Origin: a bacterium | GTDB lineage: Bacteria > Deinococcota > Deinococci > Deinococcales > Deinococcaceae | Direction of reading: 5' to 3' | NCBI GenBank assembly: GCA_021810505.1 | Contig: JAJZIR010000004.1 | Coordinates: 62,001 to 126,000, forward strand | Length of the DNA stretch: 64,000 bases | In this document: positions 52,943 through 62,112 of the stretch, in pieces | Numbering within the stretch: the stretch's first letter is position 1 | Layout: the number at the start of each line of letters is the position of its first letter | Position numbers and translations under genes: made by a program | Notes under the pieces: generated by a model | What the model was told of the DNA's origin: nothing | What the model saw: only the letters and a program-made list of their open reading frames with translations | The model's database searches: none

Positions 52943-53592
52943 GCTCGGCCTGGATCTTGGCCAACGGACCCCTGCGGGTCGGCCGCACCCCTCCGCCCGC
53001 ACCCGATCTGGTGATCGCCGCCGACGGAGGGGCACGGCACGCTGCCGCGCTGGGGGTGACGGTCGATTACTGGATCGGTGACTTCGACTCGGCGCGGTCC
53101 GGCCAGCTACCCCAGCCGGTAGACCCCGAGCGCCGGGTGCTGCCCACCGACAAGGACTTGCTGGACAGCGAGGCGGCCCTGGGCCTGGCCGCCTCGCTGG
53201 GAGCCAGACGGATCGTGATCTGGGGCGGCCTGGGCGGCCGCAGCGACCACGCTCTGGCCCTGTTGCTGGTCGCTTTGCGCTGGAGACCCAGATTCTCTGA
53301 ACTGGTGCTGCGCTCCGGCAGGGAGTGGGCTCTGCCGCTGCTGCCCGGCCACCTGGAGCTGGAGCTGGCAGCCGGGCAGGTCTTCAGCATCGTCCCCATG
53401 CAGGACATGGAAGCCGTGAGGCTGCGCGGCGCCAGGTGGGAGCTGGACGGCGAGGTATTGCCCTGGGGGAGCGGCCGCCCCCACGGCAACCAGGCGGAGG
53501 GCGGTGTCCTGATCCTGGACTTTCGGGCCGGTTCCGGGATCCTGATCGGGCAGGAACTGGGCACCTCCGGGAAGCGGGTGAGAGTACCATAG
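52939..53592 (+). CDS. Thiamine pyrophosphokinase
   Basis: Converts thiamine to thiamine pyrophosphate in the cytosol, closing the salvage route started by ThiBPQ. From GTG 52939 (AGGAG upstream, GTGA overlap with thiQ) it has 217 residues with AADGGARHAAALG, IGDFDS, DKDLLDSEAAL and GGRSDHALA, the ThiN/TPK catalytic series. Its product binds the riboswitch that controls the operon. Confidence 0.92.
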   Translation: MSSAWILANGPLRVGRTPPPAPDLVIAADGGARHAAALGVTVDYWIGDFDSARSGQLPQPVDPERRVLPTDKDLLDSEAALGLAASLGARRIVIWGGLGGRSDHALALLLVALRWRPRFSELVLRSGREWALPLLPGHLELELAAGQVFSIVPMQDMEAVRLRGARWELDGEVLPWGSGRPHGNQAEGGVLILDFRAGSGILIGQELGTSGKRVRVP

Positions 53593-53597
53593 GCCGT

Positions 53598-55139
53598 ATG
53601 CACAAATGGGGCGCCGCCCTGATGGTCTGGCTGATCTTGGCCCTGGGGGCCGCGCGCGCCGGTTACCTGACCGATTGCCAGTACTTCTACCAGGTGGGCG
53701 ACCTGGCCAGCGCCAGCGGTGCCTGCCGCCTGGCCACCATCTACGATCCCAGCAGCCTCCGGGCCTGGCAGCTGGTCACCAGGGTCCTGATCGCAGCCAA
53801 GCGTTTCGGCCAGGCCCGGCGCAGCTTGGCCAGGCTGAAGAGCCTCGACCCCCAGGGAAGCGCGCCCGCTCTGCTCGGCGCCCGACTGGACCTGGCCGAG
53901 GGCCAGCCGGAGCTGGCGCTGGCTACCCTAGCGCGGCTGCACAGCTCCCCCAGCAAGTGGTGGTGGAGCGCGCAGGCCTGGCTGCAGTTAGCCCAGACCG
54001 GCCAGGCCGTGAGGGCTCTGGAACGCGAGCTGGCCGCCGACCCCGCATCGGTCCGCGGCCGGTTGCTGCTGGCTAGGCTGCTGCTACCGACCCAGCCATC
54101 CCGGTCGCTGTCCCTGCTCGGCGCCATCCAGGATCCCAGCGCAGCGGCGCTGTCCCAGATCGGCATCACCGAGTGGGCTCTGGGGCGCAGCGGCGCGGTC
54201 CATACCCTGGAATCCGCCATCCAGAATCCGGCGGCCCTCTCCGGAAGCCAATACCGGCAGGCTCTGGGCGTCTTGACTCTGGCCTATTTCGGTACCGGGC
54301 AGTTCCAGAATGGCAACCTGGCTCTGGGCCAACTAGCCAGCAACGAGGATCTCACCAACCAGCTGCTCCACGGGTTGTTCCCGGTCCTGCTGTTGCTCCT
54401 AGCCCTGCTGGTCCTGCACCTGCTCGGGGAGAGCAGGATCGAGCCGCTGGCCACGCCGGAGGCTCTGGTAGGGCCGCAACCCTGGGGGGTCTTGGCCAGC
54501 TACCGCCAGCTGCTCTTGGCTCTGCTGCTGGCCCTGATCGTGAGCAGCGCGGTAGGCAGCGCGGTCTATGGCAACCTCTTGGCCCTGTGGACCCCGGTCC
54601 AGTCCGAACTCATCCGTCCCATCTTTCTGATCACTTGGACCTTGGCCGCGCTGGCGCTGCTCTGGCCGGACGTGCAGCGGCGGGGTTGGAAGACCTGGGA
54701 GATGCTGGTCAACACCCCCCGAGACCTACCTGCAGCCGCCCTGTTGGGACTGGCCTGGGCGGCGCTCAGCCTGGGCTACGCCTATCTGACCAGGAGCTGG
54801 GCCGCCCCTTGGGGGGGAACCGTGCTCCCCTTGCAGCGTCCTGGACTGGCCTTGCTGCTGACCGCTCTGGTCCTACCGCTCAGCGAGCTCTATTTCCGCT
54901 CTTATGCGCTGTTCCCCCTGCAGAAGCGCTACGGTCCGAGCACCGCGGTCGCCATCCTCGCCTTGCTCTACGCCCTAGTCCTGGGGATCCCGCTCCCGCT
55001 GCTGCTGGTCGAAAGCCTGCTCCTCTCCTGGTTGGCTCGCTGGGAAAACAGCACCGCCACCAGCCTGGTTGCCCGCTGGGGCCTGTACCTAGGCCTCTTC
55101 CTAGCCGCCCTCATCTTCCCGGCCACCCGGCTGTGGTGA
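53598..55139 (+). CDS. TPR-repeat membrane protein with CPBP-like C-terminal domain
   Basis: A 513-residue protein. A signal or anchor sequence (MHKWGAALMVWLILALGAARA) is followed by alpha-helical TPR-like repeats to ~250 (RARLKSL/ALLGARLDLAEGQPELAL style), then about eight membrane helices. The segment PLSELYFRSYALFPLQKRYG looks like the EExxxR helix of CPBP/CAAX-type intramembrane proteases, but only one glutamate remains and the later histidine motif is not evident. Protease activity is thus doubtful. TACCAT lies 7 bases before the ATG. Directly follows the thiamine genes. Confidence 0.7.
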   Translation: MHKWGAALMVWLILALGAARAGYLTDCQYFYQVGDLASASGACRLATIYDPSSLRAWQLVTRVLIAAKRFGQARRSLARLKSLDPQGSAPALLGARLDLAEGQPELALATLARLHSSPSKWWWSAQAWLQLAQTGQAVRALERELAADPASVRGRLLLARLLLPTQPSRSLSLLGAIQDPSAAALSQIGITEWALGRSGAVHTLESAIQNPAALSGSQYRQALGVLTLAYFGTGQFQNGNLALGQLASNEDLTNQLLHGLFPVLLLLLALLVLHLLGESRIEPLATPEALVGPQPWGVLASYRQLLLALLLALIVSSAVGSAVYGNLLALWTPVQSELIRPIFLITWTLAALALLWPDVQRRGWKTWEMLVNTPRDLPAAALLGLAWAALSLGYAYLTRSWAAPWGGTVLPLQRPGLALLLTALVLPLSELYFRSYALFPLQKRYGPSTAVAILALLYALVLGIPLPLLLVESLLLSWLARWENSTATSLVARWGLYLGLFLAALIFPATRLW

Positions 55140-55227
55140 TCCCGAACATCCAATCCTAGGGCGGCGGTGTACATCCCTACCAGAAGCGGCAAAAGGCCAA
55201 AGCGCCCTGCCCTTCAGGAGGTTCAGG

Positions 55228-56007
55228 ATGAAGAAGTCGTTGCTCGCCGCCGTCGTGATGGGATCGCTCGGCCTAGCGCTGGCCCAGGGACAGAGCCAGA
55301 TGATGGCGGTCACCCCCAGGTTGGCTGTAGCTAGCCAGACCATCAGCAACAACACCGTGGTCATCCCCGAGGTCATCCTGGCCCAGCCGGGCTTCGTGGT
55401 GATCCACGCGGTGGTGAACGGCAAGATCGTGATCACCCCGCCGCTGGGCGTCTCCGCGCTGCTGCCGGCCGGCCTCAGCACCGAGGTCCCCATCAAGCTC
55501 AGCTCGCTGCCGTTGGGAAGCCAGCAGGTCTACGCCATGGCCCACATCCACGGCAACACCAGCAGCGCCTACGACTTCCCGGGCCCGGACAGCCCGGTCA
55601 CGGTGGGCGGCAAGATCTTGATGAAGGAGTTCACCCTGGACAAGGTGGCGGCCGGAGCCCCCAGCGTCTCGGTGCGCAACCAGCAGCTCAAGCTCACCAA
55701 GGCCGGAGTCGAGGTCATCGTCAGCAAGGTCACCCTGGCCCAGCCCGGGTACGTGGTGATCCACATCAGCAACAAGAATGGCGGCCTGATCGTGCTGCCT
55801 TACGCCGGAGCCTCCAAGCTGCTGCCGGCTGGAACCTCCTACAACGTCCCAGTACTGCTCAACCCCAATATCAAGATCCATCTGGGCGAGAAGCTCTGGG
55901 CCATGGCTCACATCGACAACGGCGGCGGGGTCTACGACTTCCCAGCTGGCGACCCCCCGGTCATCCGCAACGGTAAGATCGTGATGGCCTCCTTCACGAT
56001 CGACTGA
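55228..56007 (+). CDS. Secreted tandem DUF7282-repeat protein
   Basis: A 259-residue protein with signal peptide MKKSLLAAVVMGSLGLALA. Two repeats (~35-135 and ~150-259) share ILAQPGFVVIH / LAQPGYVVIH, a LLPAG turn, an AMAHI segment and YDFPG/YDFPA, then GGKI/NGKI. This is the DUF7282 pattern, best known from secreted archaeal proteins. A beta-sandwich surface protein is likely; function unknown. Strong AGGAGG site before the ATG. Monocistronic, followed by a long palindrome. Confidence 0.78.
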   Translation: MKKSLLAAVVMGSLGLALAQGQSQMMAVTPRLAVASQTISNNTVVIPEVILAQPGFVVIHAVVNGKIVITPPLGVSALLPAGLSTEVPIKLSSLPLGSQQVYAMAHIHGNTSSAYDFPGPDSPVTVGGKILMKEFTLDKVAAGAPSVSVRNQQLKLTKAGVEVIVSKVTLAQPGYVVIHISNKNGGLIVLPYAGASKLLPAGTSYNVPVLLNPNIKIHLGEKLWAMAHIDNGGGVYDFPAGDPPVIRNGKIVMASFTID

Positions 56008-56034
56008 GCTAGCCAGCGACTGCTCAGGTAAAAT

Positions 56035-56070
56035 CCAGCAGGGTTCCGGGCGCGCCCGGAACCCTGCTGG
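56035..56070. repeat. 36-bp perfect palindrome
   Basis: CCAGCAGGGTTCCGGGCG and its exact complement abut with no spacer. As RNA it would form a very stable hairpin after the DUF7282 gene. TAAAAT immediately upstream gives a T-tract if read on the minus strand, but no minus-strand gene ends here. Confidence 0.85.
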
Positions 56071-56092
56071 CCATGCCCGCGTACTGGTTGGC

Positions 56093-56500
56093 GTGGACAC
56101 CAGGATCTACCGCAGCCGTTACCGGTTGATCGGCGGGGTGATCGGCGGAATCGCCAACCGCTTTGGGCTACACCCCACCCTGCTGCGCATCATCGCCCTG
56201 CTGCTGCTGTGGGTACCCCACCTCAACGTCATCCTGGTGATCCTCTATCTGCTGGGTTGGTTGCTGCTCCCGGTCGCCGCGCCGGGTTGGGAGCGCAGCT
56301 ACCCGCCGCTGTTCGGGCGACTCCGGCGCTCGCGCCGGGAGCGGATGCTCTCAGGCCTGCTGGGCGGCGTCGCCTGGTCCTGGAGCCTACCGGTCGCTGC
56401 TGTCCGTATCGGCTGGGTAGTCTTGACCGTCTTGACCGTAGGGCTGGGCGTACCGCTCTACCTGCTGCTCTGGATCGCGGTCCCGTTGGAGGAACGATGA
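56093..56500 (+). CDS. Tandem PspC-domain membrane protein
   Basis: A 135-residue protein with two PspC domains: YRSRYRLIGGVIGGIANRFGLHPTLLRII and a second starting RRSRRERMLSGLLGGVAWSW. Each has a pair of hydrophobic helices (LYLLGWLLLPV, LYLLLWIAVPL). PspC proteins respond to membrane stress. GTG start; ATGA overlap with the next gene, the usual partner. Confidence 0.82.
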   Translation: MDTRIYRSRYRLIGGVIGGIANRFGLHPTLLRIIALLLLWVPHLNVILVILYLLGWLLLPVAAPGWERSYPPLFGRLRRSRRERMLSGLLGGVAWSWSLPVAAVRIGWVVLTVLTVGLGVPLYLLLWIAVPLEER

Positions 56501-56847
56501 GCCTACTGATCCGCTTCATCCTCAACGCCTTGGCCCTATGGGTCACCACCCTGCTCTACTCAGGTATCTCCTTCGGCCCAGGGACCGGCCTGCTGTCGGT
56601 GCTCTGGGCCGGCATAGCTCTGGCGCTCCTCAACGCCCTGCTGCGGCCGATCCTGGTCTTCTTGACCCTGCCGATCAACTTCCTGACCCTGGGCCTCTTC
56701 TCGCTGGTGATCAACGCCATCATCCTGCTGATCGTGGCCGCGCTGACCCGCCTGGAGGTGCGAGGCTTCGGCAGCGCGGTGCTGGGCGGGCTGATCCTGG
56801 CCATCGTCAACTGGCTCATCACCGCGCTCTACCGCGGCGCCTTCTGA
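56497..56847 (+). CDS. YvlD/phage-holin-IV family membrane protein
   Basis: A 116-residue protein of four hydrophobic helices with the family pattern LNALLRPILVFLTLPINFLTLG and VINAIILLIVAAL. In Bacillus the yvlC (PspC) and yvlD genes are adjacent and respond to envelope stress; the same pairing with ATGA overlap is present here. Despite the holin name it is a chromosomal housekeeping gene. Confidence 0.88.
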   Translation: MSLLIRFILNALALWVTTLLYSGISFGPGTGLLSVLWAGIALALLNALLRPILVFLTLPINFLTLGLFSLVINAIILLIVAALTRLEVRGFGSAVLGGLILAIVNWLITALYRGAF

Positions 56848-56869
56848 ACAGCTGGCTTAGACTAGAGGG

Positions 56870-57685
56870 GTGCAGCGGCTCAGCAGCGCAGGAGCGATCG
56901 GCCCAGGGCTCTTCGGGGCTGCCCTAGTTCCGACCATGGGGGCCCTGCACCAGGGCCACGCCAGCCTGATCCGCAGAGCCCTGGGGGAGTGCCCCAGGGT
57001 GGTGGTCAGCATCTTCGTCAACCCCCTGCAGTTCGGACCCGGCGAAGATCTGAGCAGATATCCCAGAGCGGTGGAGGAAGATCTGGCGCTCTGCCAGGCG
57101 CTGGGGGTGGAGGCGGTCTTCACGCCTTCCCCGGAGGAGTTCTACCCTCCCGGCTTCGCCACCCGGGTGGTCCCAGAAGGGTGCGCCCTCCCGCTCGAGG
57201 GAGAGCGGCGGCCTGGGCACTTCAGCGGGGTAGCGACGGTGTTGGTCAGGTTATTCGGGATGCTCCAGCCTGCCCGGGCCTACTTCGGGGAGAAAGACTT
57301 CCAGCAGCTCCAGGTGGTCCGGCAGCTGGTCCGGGACCTCAACCTGCCGGTCACGGTGGTCGGCTGTCCGATCGTCCGAGACCAAGGTGGGCTGGCCCTC
57401 AGCAGCCGCAACCGCTACCTGAGCCCCGAGCAGCGGGAGCGAGCCCGGGTGCTCTACCAGGCGCTGCAGGCCGCCCAGCAGGCTTTCTCGGCGGGTGAGC
57501 GCCTAGCTAGCGCGCTGCGCGCGCGCATGCTGGAGGTCTTGACCATCCCGGAAGCCCAAGTCGACTATGCTGTAGTCGTTGACACCGAGCTCCGCGAGGT
57601 GCCACAGGCCACTAGGGGAACCCACCTGCTCGTGGCGGCCACCCTCTTCGGGATCCGGTTGATCGACCATCTGGAGCTGCTATGA
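56870..57685 (+). CDS. panC: Pantothenate synthetase
   Basis: Joins pantoate and beta-alanine with ATP. The 271 residues contain LVPTMGALHQGHASLI (HIGH-type nucleotide motif), SIFVNPLQFGPGEDLSRYPR, FGEKDFQQLQVVRQL and GLALSSRNRYLSPEQR, the full PanC series. GTG start 6 bases after TAGACT (leaderless). The usual N-terminal residues before the first beta strand are a little short. Its stop overlaps the pilT start. Confidence 0.94.
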   Translation: MQRLSSAGAIGPGLFGAALVPTMGALHQGHASLIRRALGECPRVVVSIFVNPLQFGPGEDLSRYPRAVEEDLALCQALGVEAVFTPSPEEFYPPGFATRVVPEGCALPLEGERRPGHFSGVATVLVRLFGMLQPARAYFGEKDFQQLQVVRQLVRDLNLPVTVVGCPIVRDQGGLALSSRNRYLSPEQRERARVLYQALQAAQQAFSAGERLASALRARMLEVLTIPEAQVDYAVVVDTELREVPQATRGTHLLVAATLFGIRLIDHLELL

Positions 57686-58779
57686 CTTTCCAGGAACTGC
57701 TGAAATTGATGGTTTCCAAGGGCGCTTCTGACGTCCACCTGCAGGTCGGTTCGCCGCCGATGGCCAGGATCGACGGGTTGCTCAACCGCTTCGGGGACTC
57801 CGCGCTGGTACCGAGCGATACCGAGGCGATCGCCAAAGGGATCTTGGGGCCGGAGCGTTGGGAGAAATTCTCCTATTCGACCGAGATGGATTTCGCGTAT
57901 TCCCTCCCCGGGGTGGCTCGCTTCCGCTGCAACCTGTTCCGGCAACGCGGTTCCATCGGCTTGGCCATGCGGGCGATCAGCGACACCATCCCCTCCTTCG
58001 AGTCGCTGGGGTTGCCGGTCAAAAGCATGGTCGAGTTCGTCCAGAAAGACCGAGGCCTGATCCTGGTCACCGGACCCACCGGCAGCGGGAAGTCCTCGAC
58101 CCTGGCCAGCATGATCGACTACCTCAACCGCAACTACCCCTACGTGATCATCACCATCGAGGACCCCATCGAGGTGCTCCACAAGAATCAGAAGAGCGTG
58201 GTAGCCCAGCGGGAGATCGGCGAGGACACCAAGGACTTCAAGGGCGCCCTCAAGTACGCCATGCGCCAGGATCCCGACGTGATCATGATCGGGGAGATCC
58301 GCGATAAGGAGACGGTCGAGACTGCCCTGTCGGCGGCCCAGACCGGCCACCTGGTCCTCTCCACCTTGCACACCTTAGACAGCATCCGGACGGTCAACCG
58401 TATCATCGACTTCTTCGCGCCCTACGAGCGGGACCAGATCCGGATCATGTTAGCCGAGTCGCTGATCGGCATCATCAGCCAGCGGCTGCTGCCCAGGGCC
58501 GACGGCCTAGGTCGGGTGCTGGCTCTAGAGCTGATGATCAATACGCCCTTCATCCAAGACTGCATCCGCGACGAGGACAAGGTCGCTGAGATCAAAGATA
58601 ACATGCTCCAGGACAACTACCGGGGGATGCAAACTTTCGACCAGCACTTGGCGCTCTTGGTCCAGAGCGGCCTGATTTCGATCGAGGAAGCCAAGTCGGC
58701 CGCCACCAGCTCCCACGAGCTCACCCTGATGCTGACCAGGCAGGGTGTCGGCAGCGCCATCAGCGGCAACAGCAACTGA
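57682..58779 (+). CDS. pilT: Type IV pilus retraction ATPase (PilT/PilU family)
   Basis: Hexameric motor ATPase that depolymerises type IV pili at the inner membrane. The 365 residues have SKGASDVHLQVGSPP, Walker A GPTGSGKSS (131-139), Asp-box ITIEDPIEV, Walker B MIGEIRDKET and His-box GHLVLSTLHT. The canonical AIRNLIRE retraction motif is not present; the region reads CIRDEDKVAEIKDNM...GMQTFDQ, closer to PilU-type proteins. ATGA overlap with panC. Confidence 0.9.
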   Translation: MTFQELLKLMVSKGASDVHLQVGSPPMARIDGLLNRFGDSALVPSDTEAIAKGILGPERWEKFSYSTEMDFAYSLPGVARFRCNLFRQRGSIGLAMRAISDTIPSFESLGLPVKSMVEFVQKDRGLILVTGPTGSGKSSTLASMIDYLNRNYPYVIITIEDPIEVLHKNQKSVVAQREIGEDTKDFKGALKYAMRQDPDVIMIGEIRDKETVETALSAAQTGHLVLSTLHTLDSIRTVNRIIDFFAPYERDQIRIMLAESLIGIISQRLLPRADGLGRVLALELMINTPFIQDCIRDEDKVAEIKDNMLQDNYRGMQTFDQHLALLVQSGLISIEEAKSAATSSHELTLMLTRQGVGSAISGNSN

Positions 58780-58780
58780 G

Positions 58781-59476
58781 ATGCCGGCCCAGCTCTGTGC
58801 GACCCGGGAAGCGCTGTCCGGCCTACGCAGCGGCATGACCGTGATGGTGGGCGGTTTCGGCTTGGTCGGGGCTCCCCTCACGCTGATCGAGGCGCTCGGC
58901 GAGCTGGAGGTGGACGGCCTCACCGTGATCAGCAACAACCTGGGGGAGCCGGGCCGGGGCCTAGGCAAGCTGCTCCGGCAGGGCAAGATCCGCCGGGCCA
59001 TCGGCAGCTATTTCACCTCCAACCCGGAAGTGGCTGGGGCCAAGCAGCGCGGCGAGCTGGAGGTCGGTCTGCTCCCCCAAGGGACGCTGGCTGAGGCGAT
59101 CCGGGCAGGTGGAGCCGGGCTGGGAGGTTTCTACACCCCTACCGGGGCGGGGACCAGCCTGGCCGAGGGCAAGGAGCAGCGCTGGCTCGGGGGTCGCCTG
59201 CAGGTTTTTGAGCAACCCCTCACCGCCGACTTCGCCTTGATCCGAGCTCAGAGAGCCGATTCCCTGGGCAACCTGCACTACCGGCGGACCGCCCAGAATT
59301 TCAACCCAGCCATGGCCACTGCGGCCAGGATCACCGTCGCCGAAGTGGACGAGCTGCTGCCCGAAGGGGCCCTGGAGCCGGAGGCGGTCCACACCCCACA
59401 CCTCTACGTACAGCGGCTGGTCCTCGCCGAGGTCCAGATTCTCGACGTCAAACCAGCCAGCGAGATGCTGGCTTGA
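58781..59476 (+). CDS. 3-oxoacid CoA-transferase, subunit A
   Basis: Alpha subunit of a ScoA/AtoD-type CoA-transferase, 231 residues. GMTVMVGGFGLVGAPLTLIEAL is the CoA-binding loop; YFTSNPEV and FYTPTGAGTSLAEGKE are typical. ATG one base after the pilT stop. The matching B subunit is at 59962, with greA in between. Together they would activate acetoacetate or a similar 3-oxoacid with succinyl- or acetyl-CoA. Confidence 0.9.
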   Translation: MPAQLCATREALSGLRSGMTVMVGGFGLVGAPLTLIEALGELEVDGLTVISNNLGEPGRGLGKLLRQGKIRRAIGSYFTSNPEVAGAKQRGELEVGLLPQGTLAEAIRAGGAGLGGFYTPTGAGTSLAEGKEQRWLGGRLQVFEQPLTADFALIRAQRADSLGNLHYRRTAQNFNPAMATAARITVAEVDELLPEGALEPEAVHTPHLYVQRLVLAEVQILDVKPASEMLA

Positions 59477-59495
59477 GCCGGAGGAAGCAGAAAGC

Positions 59496-59961
59496 ATGGC
59501 CAAGAACAGCGTCCCGATGACCCAGAAGGGCTTCCAGAAGCTCAGCGAGGACCTCCACCAGCTCAAAACTACCCGGCGCAGCCAGATCGCCGAGTATATG
59601 GGCACCGCCCTGGCCGACGGCGACCTGCGCGAGAGCGCCGCCTACGACGAAGCTCGGATGCAGCAGAGCGAGAACGAAGCTAGGATCGCCGAGTTGGAAG
59701 ATCTGCTGGCGCGGGCAGAGATCGTGAACGAGGAGCGGAGCGGAGCGCCCTTCATCGACCTGGGGGCTACCGTGGAAGTCGAGTCGGGCGGCCACAAGCA
59801 CGTCTTCGAAATCGTGGGAACCTACGAGGTCGACGTTCTGAAGGGCAAGATCTCCGATCAATCCCCGATCGGTAGGGCTCTGCAGGGCCGCGTAGCTGGG
59901 GACGAGGTGGCGGTCCAGACCGCCAGGGGCACGGTCCGTTACCGGATCCTGGAAGTGCGCT

Positions 59962-59969
<8 letters not shown>
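59496..59969 (+). CDS. greA: Transcript cleavage factor GreA
   Basis: Binds the RNA polymerase secondary channel and stimulates cleavage of backtracked RNA. The 157 residues comprise an N-terminal coiled coil (~10-75) with the acidic tip region GDLRESAAYDEAR and a C-terminal FKBP-like domain ending SPIGRALQGRVAGDEVAVQTARG. The tip carries the Gre-type Asp/Glu pair, not the four-Asp tip of Thermus Gfh1. It lies between the two CoA-transferase subunit genes and overlaps the second by 8 bp. Confidence 0.93.
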
Positions 59970-62099
<2,130 letters not shown>

Positions 62100-62112
62100 G
62101 GCGGGAGGAGCC

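Noticed and set aside
56497-56847. Phage holin and hence a prophage
   Set aside because: The YvlD family carries the holin-IV name but pairs with PspC on chromosomes, and no other phage gene is present.
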